Shown here: piece by piece, positions 21,035-30,161 of the stretch
Position numbering within the stretch: position 1 is the first letter of the stretch
Layout of the letters: the number at the start of each line of letters is the position of its first letter
Assembly (NCBI RefSeq): GCF_002705925.1
Contig: NZ_NKRE01000001.1
Coordinates: forward strand, 3,130,862-3,194,861
Reading direction: 5' to 3'
From: Mycobacterium ostraviense
GTDB lineage: Bacteria; Actinomycetota; Actinomycetes; Mycobacteriales; Mycobacteriaceae
Length of the DNA: 64,000 nucleotides
Made by a program: the position numbers and the translations under genes
The notes under the pieces: model-generated
Told to the model about the DNA's origin: nothing
Seen by the model: the letters and a program-made list of their open reading frames with translations, nothing else
Database searches by the model: none

Positions 21035-22102
21035 GCGCAGGGTGTTGATCCCCAGGCCGGATAGCAGCGACTTCAGGCCGTTGGCGATCGCGGCGGTTCG
21101 TGACCGCATCGTGCAGGCCGCGTTGAAGATCGTGCTCGACCGATCTTTGAGGCCGATTTTCTGTCGTGCAGTTTCGGGTTTCACCCGAAGCGTTCGGCGC
21201 ACGATGCCCGGCAAGTTCTCGTGGATGAGGCCTGGCAGGGACGACGGTGGGTGGTCGAAACCGATATCGCCAACTGCTTTTCGGCGATACCGCATGACAA
21301 GTTGATGCAAGCGGTCGAGGAACGCATTAGCGACCGAACCGTCTTGACGCTTCTGCGGGCGATGTCGCGCGCCGGGGTGTTCAAAGACGGCCAGGTCCGC
21401 GAGAGGTCACCGGAACTCCGCAAGGGGGGCCGCTTTCGCCGCTTTTGTGCAACGTGTATATGCACCGACTGGACCGAGTGTGGGATACCCGAGTGCACGG
21501 GGTGCTGGCGCGCTACTGCGATGACCTGGTGGTCATGTGCAGCACCCGACAACAGGCTCAGGATGCGCTGGCGCGACTGAAGGCCGTGCTGGCGGGCTTG
21601 GGCCTAGAAGTGAAGGCGACCAAGACCCGGATCGCGCACCTCACCGAAGGCAAGGACGCGGAGGGATTTGATTCCTCGGCTTTCACCATCGGTGGGTGCG
21701 AGCCCGGGGCACGGTCAGTCCGCGCCGGGTGTGTTTCCTGGCTCGCTGGCCTTCGCGCAAGGCGACCCAGCATGCCCGCGACCGGATCCGTCAACTGACG
21801 GAGCGCAAGCGGTTGTTGCTGCCGGACGATGGGTCGTGCAGGACCTCAACCAGTTCCTGCGCGGCTGGGGCGGATACTTCCGCTACGGAAACTCCGCCCG
21901 GGTATTCGATGCGATCAGTCAATACGCCCTGGAGCGGTTCGCGGCGTTTGTGGGCAAGCGCCATAAACGCAGCCGACGTTGGGGGATGAGGAAGGTGACC
22001 TGCGCGTCTCCGGATAACCTCGGACTGATCACCTTGTGCGGAACCGTCATTGCCCCCAGGCCATTCCGGTCCTGGCGGGCACCGGCCGAACGCCGACGGT
22101 GA
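21035..22102 (+). pseudogene. Group II intron reverse transcriptase/maturase, frameshifted
   Basis: Consecutive pieces lie in different frames: V-R-R-V-L-I-P-R-P-D and A-A-V-R-D-R-I-V-Q-A-A-L-K (from 21033), then V-E-T-D-I-A-N-C-F-S-A-I-P-H (21221 frame), then the catalytic segment R-Y-C-D-D-L-V-V-M (21445 frame), then the maturase part F-L-A-R-W-P-S-R-K, then L-N-Q-F-L-R-G-W-G-G-Y-F-R-Y-G-N-S to the end at 22102. At least four frameshifts separate them, and the usual N-terminal 60-80 residues are missing. The product cannot be made, so the intron cannot move by itself. Confidence 0.85.
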
Positions 22103-22113
22103 AGAACGTCGGA

Positions 22114-22150
22114 GAGCCGTGCGTGTGCGGGAAAACCGCATGCACGGTTC
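22114..22150 (+). ncRNA. Group II intron domain V
   Basis: A 37-nt hairpin starts GAGCCGTGCG and ends GCACGGTTC, with a GAAA-type tip (CGGGAAAACCG), the pattern of group II domain V with its catalytic triad region near the base. Both strands of the stem are intact, so the ribozyme core may be better preserved than the protein. Confidence 0.8.
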
Positions 22151-22242
22151 GACGGGGAGGGGCTGGAAACGGAGCCCAGGCCACGGCGCCAGCCCCGCAC
22201 CCTACGGTTCAGTTAAGGTTACATGGGTGTAATTTGCGGGGC

Positions 22243-22345
22243 ATGCCTCGTGCGGGTTGGCGTAAGCCTGAGTCGGATCGCCGGTTGTCGGATTTGGTGT
22301 CGGTGGGGGTGCTGACGCGGGTGTTTCCCGCGGCGGGCACCGCCC
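22243..22345 (+). pseudogene. IS4-type transposase N-terminal fragment
   Basis: The ATG at 22243 opens M-P-R-A-G-W-R-K-P-E-S-D-R-R-L-S-D followed by L-V-S-V-G-V-L-T-R-V-F-P, the typical N-terminus of IS4-family transposases of actinobacteria. After about 32 residues the homology stops and the frame enters unrelated sequence. No inverted repeats or transposase catalytic domain are seen. The fragment lies just downstream of the group II intron end, which may have inserted next to this element. Confidence 0.6.
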
Positions 22346-22503
22346 CGGCGGTTACTGCTGATCGGGGCCGGCGGGGTCGGCGGCCGCTGCACCGGGGCGG
22401 GTGGATCTGCAAAGTTGAGGTCGCTGAGACTCCCTGCAGCACTTTCGTAGTCACCAAGAATCGCGGCGGCCGACCCGCGGGCGAGCGCATTCATGACGTC
22501 GGC

Positions 22504-23232
22504 TCATGACGGTGCGTCCCCTTGAGAGGCGGGTTGGAGCGCGGGCGTCGTGTCAACAGCGAGCGAGCGATGCCAGCGAAAACGCACCACGTGTGCGACT
22601 GCCAGACCCGCGCACGCGACGGCCGCCGGGATCAGCGCGTGGTCGCGGATCCGGCCGCCGAGAATCACGCCGCCGGCGGCACCACCGATGAATAGCAGGA
22701 TCGTCGACGTCAGCAGCGCCGCTTTCCAGCTATCCATTCCGTGACGGTGACTACGCGCCACAAGCAGGCCGAGATCAGTGATTGTGCCGGTGAAGTGAGT
22801 GGTGCGGATGGGCATCCCCGGGAAACTGGAAGTCATTCCGTTCTGCAATCCGCACGCCGCGGCGGCCAGCGGCGCCCTGATCAACGGGTGCTCGATACCG
22901 GCGGCGGCCAACAACAGAGCTGCTTCTCCCAGTAGCACCACGGCGTGGCGCGGGCCAGTAGAGCTTTGCGTGGGAGCAAGCAGGACACCGGCCCCCAGAA
23001 CGCCGATCAGAAATCCCGCGACGATCGCCGCGATCATTCCAGCCGGATGAAGTAGTGGATTGGTGGTGTGCTGGCCGATTTTTGTGGTCAACGCCGTCAG
23101 GTTGCCTACCGGATATACCCACACCAGAAGGGCCACCGAGTTGACCCAACCGGCGACTGCGGCCAGCAGTCCGCTGTAGACGAGCAGGAGCGCGCGCGGG
23201 TCCCGTATCTGTGGGCATTCCATAGGCGGCAT
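22504..23232 (-). CDS. DUF1275 (YoaK-like) membrane protein
   Basis: Protein of 242 aa with six or seven hydrophobic helices and the DUF1275 pattern: V-A-G-W-V-N-S-V-A, H-T-T-N-P, A-C-G-L-Q-N-G-M and T-H-F-T-G-T-I-T-D-L-G. The function of the family is unknown. The frame is open to 23316, but the ATG at 23232 has a strong ribosome site (AGGGGAGG, 4 nt spacing), so I chose it. It is a single gene facing away from the PE_PGRS gene. Confidence 0.85.
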   Translation of the reverse strand: MPPMECPQIRDPRALLLVYSGLLAAVAGWVNSVALLVWVYPVGNLTALTTKIGQHTTNPLLHPAGMIAAIVAGFLIGVLGAGVLLAPTQSSTGPRHAVVLLGEAALLLAAAGIEHPLIRAPLAAAACGLQNGMTSSFPGMPIRTTHFTGTITDLGLLVARSHRHGMDSWKAALLTSTILLFIGGAAGGVILGGRIRDHALIPAAVACAGLAVAHVVRFRWHRSLAVDTTPALQPASQGDAPS

Positions 23233-23705
23233 CGAGCCTCCCCTCTGGTGATCGTTGCGGCTCGTTGGCCAGCGTCGCAGGTCGAATATCAGATCGCTGG
23301 TGTGCTTGTCGGACATGTTCGTGCTGCGGTGTCAACGGCGAGCATGCCGTCTGGCTAGCTGTGGGCGAGGTGTGATGCGTAAGACGGCGAAGCCGCTTTG
23401 CGGATTGTAACTCCATCATCGGTGATGGGCTTGTGGGTTGTCAGCCAGCGAGAACTTTCAACTACGCCTTGCAAGACGCATCGCGCAGGCCAGCCCAACG
23501 CACTACGGCGCTTCGCACCAGTTTCGCAGTCAATGTCAAATTAGTTGATATTGACGCGGCTAGGCATGTAAACAACCTTTACATTTGCCTGGCATAATAT
23601 AACTAATTTATAACTGTGCAGTATCGTTAGTATAACGAGCGCCATCTGAGCTGGACCTAGTCGATACGATGCGCTTCTTCTAACATGCGATCGAGAGAAT
23701 CTGCC
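23233..23705. other. AT-rich divergent intergenic region
   Basis: No gene is visible here. The half next to the PE_PGRS gene (about 23530-23650) is strikingly AT-rich for this genome, with runs such as TTAGTTGATATTG and TAATATAACTAATTTATAAC. Such sequence is a likely promoter region and a likely binding site for AT-preferring nucleoid proteins such as Lsr2. Confidence 0.5.
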
Positions 23706-25367
23706 ATGACATTTTTGTTTACACGGCCGGACATAATGATTGCGGCAGCGACGGATCTAGCCGGTATCGGGTCGACGATCAACAGCGCCACCGTCGCGGC
23801 GGCTGCACCCACCGTCAATGTGCTGGCTGCCGGAGCCGACGAGGTTTCCGCGGCGATCGCGGCGCTTTTCGGCGCGCACGCCCAGCAGTACCAGTCGATG
23901 AGCGCCCAGGCCTCGGCACTGCACAGCCAGTTCGTGCAGACGCTGAACGCGGCCGGCAACGCCTATGCCGGTGCCGAAGCAGCCAACGTGCAGCAGCAGC
24001 TCCTTAACGCGATCAACGCACCGACCCAAGTGGCCCTGGGCCGTCCGCTGATCGGCAACGGTGTTGACGGGGCGGCGGGTACCGGGCAAGCGGGCGGTGC
24101 CGGAGGGCTGTTGTACGGCAACGGCGGCAATGGCGGATCCGGAGGCGCGGGTCGGGCCGGCGGCAACGGCGGTGCCGCCGGGTTGATCGGCAACGGCGGG
24201 GCCGGTGGCTACGGCGGGCTGGGGGCCAGCGGTGGCAACGGTGGGGCCGGTGGGCTGCTGTACGGCAACGGTGGGGCAGGCGGTTTCGGCGGATTGTCCG
24301 GTGGCAGCGGCGGCAACGGCGGCAGTGCCGGGCTGTGGGGCACCGGCGGTGCCGGCGGTGCCGGCAGCGCGGGTGGCAATGGGAACAACGGAGTCAACCC
24401 CGTGCAGAGCTTCACGGGGTCGGCGACGGACGGCCCCGCCGGTGCACCGGGTGAACCCGGCGGCAATGGCGAGCCCGGCCACCCCGGACTTCCCGGCCAG
24501 GCCGGCGGTAACGGCGGATCCGGGTACAGCGATGCCCGTGACCCCGAACTACTGTCGAACACAGGCGGTAACGGCGGCGCCGGGGGGGCCGGGGGCGACA
24601 ATGCGCCCGGCGGTACCGGCGGTCCCGGGGGCAACGGCAATCTCGTCGGCGGAACGGGCGGTGTGGGCGGCGACGGCGGGCCCGGCGGGACGGGCGGGAA
24701 CGGCGGCGACGGCGGAAACGTCTTCTACAACTTTGATGTCGCAACCGGAGGCGCCGGCGGAAATGGCGGAAACGGCGGTGCCGGTGCGCCCGGTGGCACT
24801 GGCGGCAGCGGCGGCCTGAACTATACAGCGGACCCAGAGGGAGGTGCCCTTCAAGGTCCCGGTGGTGCGGGTGGTCGCGGTGGCGACGCCAATGGCCTGT
24901 TGAGTGCCGGCGGCAACGGTGTCGCGGGTGGTAACGGCGGCGCCGGTGGCCGGGGCGGGCTGTTGTTCGGCGACGGCGGTGCCGGCGGTGGCGGCGGTCT
25001 CGGGGGTGCCGGGGGCATCGGAGCCGCGGGTGGGCCCGGTGGTGCCGGCGGTGCCGGCGGCACCACCCCCGACGGTGTTTTTCGCGGTGGCCCGGGCGGC
25101 GACGGCGGTGACGGCGCGCCCGGTGGCGCGGGGGGAGCCGGCGGTAACGGTGGCGCGGGCGGCGGGGCTGGGCCGCTCAGCCGGCCGCGCCACCGTTACC
25201 GCGCCGGATACTTCCTGTTCGCTGCCACTGCACACTTCCTTCCTCCAGGCTCTCAAGATCAAACCTGGTTCGGAAGTCTCCGAGAAACCGGGGGAAGCAC
25301 ACCGCCTCACCCGGACGCCGGCCGGGCTCGCCGCCCATTTCGGCTGGCCTGGATGCCTGCCACGTAA
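23706..25367 (+). CDS. PE_PGRS-family protein with an atypical C-terminus
   Basis: From the ATG at 23706 the first 95 residues form a PE domain (two helices, [13 protein letters not shown] and [14 protein letters not shown]). A [12 protein letters not shown] linker follows, then about 385 residues of Gly-Gly-Ala/Asn repeats (PGRS). PE_PGRS proteins are exported by ESX-5 and are surface-associated. The repeat ends abruptly near 25170, and the last roughly 65 residues are not Gly-rich ([10 protein letters not shown] to W-M-P-A-T). That tail may come from a deletion or rearrangement that joined the PGRS to unrelated DNA. Confidence 0.9.
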   Translation: MTFLFTRPDIMIAAATDLAGIGSTINSATVAAAAPTVNVLAAGADEVSAAIAALFGAHAQQYQSMSAQASALHSQFVQTLNAAGNAYAGAEAANVQQQLLNAINAPTQVALGRPLIGNGVDGAAGTGQAGGAGGLLYGNGGNGGSGGAGRAGGNGGAAGLIGNGGAGGYGGLGASGGNGGAGGLLYGNGGAGGFGGLSGGSGGNGGSAGLWGTGGAGGAGSAGGNGNNGVNPVQSFTGSATDGPAGAPGEPGGNGEPGHPGLPGQAGGNGGSGYSDARDPELLSNTGGNGGAGGAGGDNAPGGTGGPGGNGNLVGGTGGVGGDGGPGGTGGNGGDGGNVFYNFDVATGGAGGNGGNGGAGAPGGTGGSGGLNYTADPEGGALQGPGGAGGRGGDANGLLSAGGNGVAGGNGGAGGRGGLLFGDGGAGGGGGLGGAGGIGAAGGPGGAGGAGGTTPDGVFRGGPGGDGGDGAPGGAGGAGGNGGAGGGAGPLSRPRHRYRAGYFLFAATAHFLPPGSQDQTWFGSLRETGGSTPPHPDAGRARRPFRLAWMPAT

Positions 25368-25400
25368 GGTGATCGTCTCGAAGCAGGGCCTGGAGGTGTC

Positions 25401-26663
25401 ATGGCAGAGTTGGCGTTGCACGGGGGTGCCCCGCTGTGGTCGGGCGGCTGGCCCGAGTGGCCGCAGTACGACCAGGCCACGATCGAACGCGTCACCGCGG
25501 CCCTGACCAGTGGCCGATGGACGCTGACCGGCGGCTGGACCGGCGTCGAGCCCTATGAGCGCCGGTTCGCCCGGCGCTTCGCCGAGTTCCTCGGGGTCCC
25601 GTATTGCGTGAGCACCGACCACGGTTCCAGCAGCCTTGTCATCGCGTTGGAGGCGGTTGGGGTGGGCGCCGGAGACGAAGTGGTGGTTCCCGTCTTCACC
25701 TGGGTCGCCACCGCCACCGCGGTGCTCAACGTCAGCGCCGTGCCGGTCTTCGCCGACGTGGACCCGGGCACCGGCTGTGTCAGCCCGGCAGCGGTGGCCG
25801 AGGCGATCACCGAGCGCACCAAGGCACTGGTCGTCGTGCACCTGCATTCTCGGATGGCCGACATGGATGCCGTCGGCGCCATCGCCAAGAGGCACGGCCT
25901 GGCCGTGATCGAGGACTGCGCGCAAGCCCACGGCGCCCGCTGGAATGGCCGGGCGGCGGGCTCACTGGGCACCGTCGGCGCATTCAGCATGCAACAGGGC
26001 AAGGTGCTGACCTGCGGGGAAGGCGGTGCGGTTTGCACGTCGGACGCGCACCTATACGACCGGTTGCAGCAGTTGCGGGCGGACTCGCGTCGCTACCCGC
26101 AGGAGGATCCGGCGATCGGCTATCCCTACCTCACCGAGGCATGCAAGGTGATGGGGACCAACCACTGCCTGCCCGAGCTATCGGCAGCGCTGTTGCTCGA
26201 CCAGCTGGAGCGGCTGCCGGCGCAGCTGCAACAGCGCGCCCAAGCCGGTGAGCTGCTGGATACCGAAATCGCCCGGGTGCCGGGCTTGCGGCCGCTGGCG
26301 CGGCCGGCGCAACTCGACCTGCCTAGCGTGTTCGCCTACGGCGTGCAGCGAGATCCCGACGCGTTCGCCGGTGCGCCCACCGATCGGGTGTGCGCCGCCG
26401 TGGCCGCCGAATTGGCTGTACGGGTGTATCGCGCCGACCGTCCGTTACACCAGAACCGGCTGTACTGCCCGGAGACGAAACCGCGCTACCGCTGGCTGCG
26501 CGAACGACTGCGGCCGCCGGCCGGCACCCGCTTTCCAGGCGCCGAACATCTCTACGACAACCTGATGCTGCTGCCGCACCGGGTGCTGCTGAGCACTCCG
26601 ACGGGGCTGGAGGTCGTCGTAGCCGCGTTCCATAAGGTCGCCAGGCACGCAGGGGCACTGTGA
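25401..26663 (+). CDS. DegT/DnrJ/EryC1/StrS-family PLP aminotransferase
   Basis: 420-aa sugar or cyclitol aminotransferase-type protein. Visible motifs are S-T-D-H-G-S-S-S-L (cofactor phosphate), V-I-E-D-C-A-Q-A-H-G-A-R-W and S-M-Q-Q-G-K-V-L-T-C-G-E-G-G, with the PLP lysine at about residue 201. The overall look is closest to the AHBA synthase/scyllo-inosose aminotransferase branch rather than nucleotide-sugar aminotransferases. That is family resemblance, not proof of substrate. A good ribosome site (GGAGGTG) precedes the ATG. The gene converges on the GMC oxidoreductase with 14 bp between stops. Its best-fitting role is to aminate a ketone that a neighbouring oxidoreductase makes. Confidence 0.85.
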   Translation: MAELALHGGAPLWSGGWPEWPQYDQATIERVTAALTSGRWTLTGGWTGVEPYERRFARRFAEFLGVPYCVSTDHGSSSLVIALEAVGVGAGDEVVVPVFTWVATATAVLNVSAVPVFADVDPGTGCVSPAAVAEAITERTKALVVVHLHSRMADMDAVGAIAKRHGLAVIEDCAQAHGARWNGRAAGSLGTVGAFSMQQGKVLTCGEGGAVCTSDAHLYDRLQQLRADSRRYPQEDPAIGYPYLTEACKVMGTNHCLPELSAALLLDQLERLPAQLQQRAQAGELLDTEIARVPGLRPLARPAQLDLPSVFAYGVQRDPDAFAGAPTDRVCAAVAAELAVRVYRADRPLHQNRLYCPETKPRYRWLRERLRPPAGTRFPGAEHLYDNLMLLPHRVLLSTPTGLEVVVAAFHKVARHAGAL

Positions 26664-26677
26664 CGCTGCTGCGGCGA

Positions 26678-28042
26678 TTAGCCCGTCAGTACCCTGGCTG
26701 CCATCCAGCGGGCCAGCGCCAGGGTCGTCAGCGACGGGTTCGCGGCGCCCGAGCGGGGAAACGTCGCGGGCCCGACGACATGTCCGCCGGCGGCGGCGGT
26801 CAGTTCACCGGTCTCACTCACGTGCGCCCCGCCCAGCGGCAGCGTGCCTGATTCGTGCTCGACGGTCCCCAGCGGCCAGCAGTAGCCGACCGGCACCGCG
26901 AGCGGTCCACTCATGACCCGGGTCAGTGCCCGATCGAAGGCGAATGGCGCGTCCAGGAAGTCCGGGAGACGCAAGGCTGTGGCGTGACGTCCGGCAAGGC
27001 GTGTCCACAGCTTGGTCAGCTCACGTCGCTGCCCGGCCAGCACCGCGCGGTCGGGTTCGCTCAGCCCTGGTGTGACCAGGCCGTACCAGGGAACCCGTCC
27101 CGGGTCGGGGAACGAGACAACATTGTGCTCCGAACGTAACTGCTCGCCCATTGCCCACACATCCAGGAGCGCCTCATGGGCGTTCTCCGGCACCGTCCGG
27201 GTGCGCGCGAACAGGTTGGACCGGATGTTGTCGCAAGCCATGTACTCAAACGCGTCCGCCGGCTGCGGCCAGCCCAGCGCGGCGGGCGGCAGCCGAACCA
27301 CAAAGCCCTGCACCAAGTGGTCGTTCACGCCGGTGAAGGCCGGTGGCCGGTCGGCTCCCGCCAGCTGCGCCACCAGCCTGGTGTTGTCCAGGGTTCCCGC
27401 GGCGAGCACCAGGGTGCCGGTGGTGATCGTCTCGGTGTCGCCGGTGCCGATATCTTGCACCCGAACCCCGCTAACTCTGCCCGCCCGGGTCACCAAGGTC
27501 AGCGCCTGGCACCCGGTGCGGACCCTGGGCTGGCCCCCGCGCTCGCCGGAGGCCATCCAGCTGGTACAACGGTCCAGCGGTGTGTAGGCGCGCCAGCCGC
27601 CGTCGCCGTCTGGGCGCACCGCCTGCGGCACCGCCTGACCCGCAGGCAACACACGCGCCAAGCCGTGGATCTGGCGATCGCGGCTCAGGGTGCCGCCCGC
27701 CCAATCCGCCAATTCGCCCTCGACCTGCTCGTAGAGACTCGACAGCGCCGACCGGGCCGGTGCGGGCCAGGCCGGGTCGGCCAGCGCCCACTCCTCGAGC
27801 CGCAGCACCACCCCGTGCCAGTCCAGCGATCGCCCGCCGACCAGCCGTTCGCGGCTTGTGCGCACATAATGCGGTGGCGCGGTGCTGACCCATGCCAGCG
27901 GGGTCGGGGCCGTCGTGCCGGTGCGTGCGCCGCCGGTCTCGACGACGAGAACGTCGCCAACCCCCGCCGCCACGATTGCACTCGCGCATTCCAAACCGCT
28001 CAGCCCGGCTCCCACCACTACCACGTCGGCGGTTTCGCTCAT
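26678..28042 (-). CDS. GMC-family FAD-dependent oxidoreductase
   Basis: 454-aa flavoprotein. The N-terminal FAD site V-V-V-V-G-A-G-L-S-G-L-E is at residues about 7-18, the middle has L-V-L-A-A-G-T-L-D-N-T-R, and the C-terminal GMC segment has H-V-V-G-P-A-T-F-P-R-S-G-A-A-N-P-S. Relatives oxidise alcohols of sugars, cyclitols and sterols; some aminoglycoside pathways pair such an enzyme with a PLP aminotransferase to turn an alcohol into an amine. No signal peptide is seen. It is transcribed away from the formamidase-like gene, and the shared 103-bp promoter contains the perfect copper-type box at 28096-28114. Confidence 0.85.
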   Translation of the reverse strand: MSETADVVVVGAGLSGLECASAIVAAGVGDVLVVETGGARTGTTAPTPLAWVSTAPPHYVRTSRERLVGGRSLDWHGVVLRLEEWALADPAWPAPARSALSSLYEQVEGELADWAGGTLSRDRQIHGLARVLPAGQAVPQAVRPDGDGGWRAYTPLDRCTSWMASGERGGQPRVRTGCQALTLVTRAGRVSGVRVQDIGTGDTETITTGTLVLAAGTLDNTRLVAQLAGADRPPAFTGVNDHLVQGFVVRLPPAALGWPQPADAFEYMACDNIRSNLFARTRTVPENAHEALLDVWAMGEQLRSEHNVVSFPDPGRVPWYGLVTPGLSEPDRAVLAGQRRELTKLWTRLAGRHATALRLPDFLDAPFAFDRALTRVMSGPLAVPVGYCWPLGTVEHESGTLPLGGAHVSETGELTAAAGGHVVGPATFPRSGAANPSLTTLALARWMAARVLTG

Positions 28043-28095
28043 GTCCTGCTGCTCCGTCTCAGCACCCGAACTGCCGGTTTAGCCAAGGTTTAGCG

Positions 28096-28114
28096 TATAC
28101 CCCGCGTGGGTATA
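28096..28114. promoter_or_regulatory. Perfect RicR/CsoR-type operator in a divergent promoter
   Basis: TATACCCcgcgtGGGTATA is a perfect palindrome with 7-bp arms and a 5-bp centre. It lies 54 bp upstream of the GMC oxidoreductase start and 32 bp upstream of the GTG of the formamidase-like gene. The core TACCC-N5-GGGTA has the same arms and spacing as the box before lpqS copy 2 in this window. In M. tuberculosis the copper-sensing repressor RicR controls lpqS and mmcO through this type of palindrome. That RicR acts here is inferred. Confidence 0.75.
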
Positions 28115-28145
28115 GATTTGATATCTGACGGGTGGATCGGTTCTC

Positions 28146-30161
28146 GTGGTATCACCGGACAGCTCGCGTGATCCGCCGCCCGCAGGTAGCGGACGGCAAG
28201 CTCGGAGGGTTTGCGTGGACAAAGGATTCCCGGTGCCAGGAGCCTCCAATGGTGGGTCGGCAGGACCGAGATCGGCACGAACCGGACCGCAACGCGAGGT
28301 AGCTGCGCAGGTGTACCCGCGCGAGCCGACGGTCCGCCCGGGCGGACGGCTGGTGCTGCACGTGTCGACCGCCGAATCCCGCTACCGAGTCGCGTTCTTC
28401 CGGGTCGGCTTGCAAACCGTCCACCTCGGCACCAGTCCACCGTGCCACGGGCACGACCTGTCGCCGGGGCTGCCGGATCAAGACTGGGGCTGGCCACCGG
28501 AGGAATTCGACATCCCCGACAGCTGGCCGGGCGGTGTGTATCTCGCCGTGATCACCGCCGCCGACGCCGTGATCGACTCGCCGGATGCGGCGCCCGCTAT
28601 CGACGCGCGGTCGGGCCGGACGCTGTTCGTGGTCCGGCGACAGGCCGGCGATGGGCCACGGATTCTGTACAAGCTGTCCTGGGCCACCTACCACGCCTAC
28701 AACGCATCGGGCGGCGGCAGCATGTACCACACGGCGTCGTTCGTGCCCACGGCAACCGCCACGGTGCTGACCACCCGTCGTCCCGGCGGTGGCACCGGTG
28801 GTCAACTCTCGTTTCCCGAGGCGATCGACGTCTACGACGAGAGCACCCCGCGCGAAGGGTTCGCGCACTGGGATCTGCCGATGATCCGCTGGCTGGAGCG
28901 CGAGGGTGTCGCGGTCGATTTCTGCACCGACCTCGACCTGCATCGCGACCCCGATCTGTTGTCCGGCTACCGGCTCTTGCTCAGTGTCGGCCACGACGAG
29001 TACTGGAGCCCGCGGATGCGTCAAGCCGTCCAACAGTTCGTCGCGGCGGGCGGCAACGTCGCCTTCTTCAGCGGCAACACCAGCTGGTGGCGAATTGAGC
29101 TGGCCGACAACGGTGATATGACCTGTGTGCACCCGCCGGTCAGCCATCCGAAGGGCGGGCAGTGGTGGCGCAGCGCGCCGGAGAACGCCATGACCGGCGT
29201 CAGCTACCGCCGCGGCGGCGGCTGGTGGGACGGCCCGCGAGACCCCGTCGGCTACACGGTGCAGCACGGCGGGCACTGGGCGTACGAGGGTTTGGGTCTG
29301 CGCACCGGGGACACGTTCGGCGCCGAGGAACGGTTGGTCGGCTACGAGTGCGACGGGGCGACCCTCGACCGGGGGCCGGACGGCCAGCTGCGGGCCGCCG
29401 GCACCGACGGCACCCCGCTGGACCTGGCGGTACTGGGCGTCGCGCAGCTGGGGGAGGGCTGGCAGGATCGCCCGGCGGGAGCGGAAGCCAATGCTGTGCT
29501 GGGCGCCTACAGCGCTACCGGGACGGTTTTCACCTGCGGGACCACCGACTGGCCCAGGGTTCTCGAGCAGGGCAATTCGGTGGTGGCTGGAGTGACGCGT
29601 AACGTGCTCCGCCGGCTGGTCAACCGGGGGGTGCGGGTGCTGGGACCGTTTCCGGCTCGGCATGGCCGTTGTCTGGCCGTGGCCGGGCAACCGGCGACGT
29701 TTCATGTGGCATTGGACCAGCCGGTCCGCGATGGCACCCGGTTCCGGTGGACGCTATCGGCCGGGGATCGGCCCGCTGAACCGGTCGAGGGTGGATTGTC
29801 TTGCGCGACAACCGTACCCGACGAGCCGGGGTCGCTGACGGTCACGGTGTTGGTCGAGGATGATGAGGAATGTCTGTTCGGTTGGACGTCCGTGCCGGTG
29901 CTGTCGCGGCGGCAGGCCGCCCAGGTCGACGTGTTGTGCGGGCTTAGGGAGCTGGTGATCGCCGCGGTGCCCGCGCTATCGCCGACTGCCGAGGTCGGCG
30001 TGGGTAATCGCCCGTTTGGCGATCCGCGATGGGATCCCGTTCGTGATGGGCTGCGCAAGCCGATGGGTGCCGACACCCTCCGAAAGGTGCTGGTGCGTGC
30101 GGATCAGTTGGCTCGCATCGCCGCGCCCTTCGTGCAGGAGATCGAGGAGAAAGCGCCATGA
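28146..30161 (+). CDS. N,N-dimethylformamidase-beta-like protein (DUF6605 type)
   Basis: 671-aa protein. An N-terminal beta-sandwich (Y-P-R-E-P-T-V-R-P-G-G-R-L and Y-R-V-A-F-F-R-V-G) is followed by the large domain seen in the beta subunit of N,N-dimethylformamidase: W-A-T-Y-H-A-Y-N-A-S-G-G, L-L-L-S-V-G-H-D-E-Y-W-S and F-F-S-G-N-T-S-W-W-R, then a C-terminal tail. True dimethylformamidase is an iron amidase; most homologues have no known substrate, so amide or formyl hydrolysis is only a hint. The GTG at 28146 is used as start; a GTG near 28215 is possible. It overlaps the next gene by 4 bp (ATGA), so the two are coupled. Confidence 0.75.
   Translation: MVSPDSSRDPPPAGSGRQARRVCVDKGFPVPGASNGGSAGPRSARTGPQREVAAQVYPREPTVRPGGRLVLHVSTAESRYRVAFFRVGLQTVHLGTSPPCHGHDLSPGLPDQDWGWPPEEFDIPDSWPGGVYLAVITAADAVIDSPDAAPAIDARSGRTLFVVRRQAGDGPRILYKLSWATYHAYNASGGGSMYHTASFVPTATATVLTTRRPGGGTGGQLSFPEAIDVYDESTPREGFAHWDLPMIRWLEREGVAVDFCTDLDLHRDPDLLSGYRLLLSVGHDEYWSPRMRQAVQQFVAAGGNVAFFSGNTSWWRIELADNGDMTCVHPPVSHPKGGQWWRSAPENAMTGVSYRRGGGWWDGPRDPVGYTVQHGGHWAYEGLGLRTGDTFGAEERLVGYECDGATLDRGPDGQLRAAGTDGTPLDLAVLGVAQLGEGWQDRPAGAEANAVLGAYSATGTVFTCGTTDWPRVLEQGNSVVAGVTRNVLRRLVNRGVRVLGPFPARHGRCLAVAGQPATFHVALDQPVRDGTRFRWTLSAGDRPAEPVEGGLSCATTVPDEPGSLTVTVLVEDDEECLFGWTSVPVLSRRQAAQVDVLCGLRELVIAAVPALSPTAEVGVGNRPFGDPRWDPVRDGLRKPMGADTLRKVLVRADQLARIAAPFVQEIEEKAP

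Larger units (their letters stand above)
20515..22205 (+). mobile_element. Decayed group II intron
   Basis: The segment begins with a GC-rich structured stretch of about 500 nt, continues with fragments of a group II intron reverse transcriptase, and ends with a recognisable domain V at 22114-22150 and a domain VI-like hairpin before C-C-C-T-A-C at about 22205. The 3' end is well supported. The 5' end is approximate, because I cannot find a clear GUGYG start. The intron lies between the spermidine-synthase-like gene and an IS4-type fragment, so it sits in intergenic or already decayed DNA. Confidence 0.75.

Noticed and set aside
24060..25170. CRISPR-like or satellite repeat array
   Set aside because: The repeats are 9-bp-scale glycine codon repeats inside one open frame with a PE domain, the PGRS pattern; there are no spacers.
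28211..29098. Plus-strand 295-aa frame within the formamidase-like gene
   Set aside because: Arg-rich shadow frame without homology; the overlapping frame has clear family motifs.
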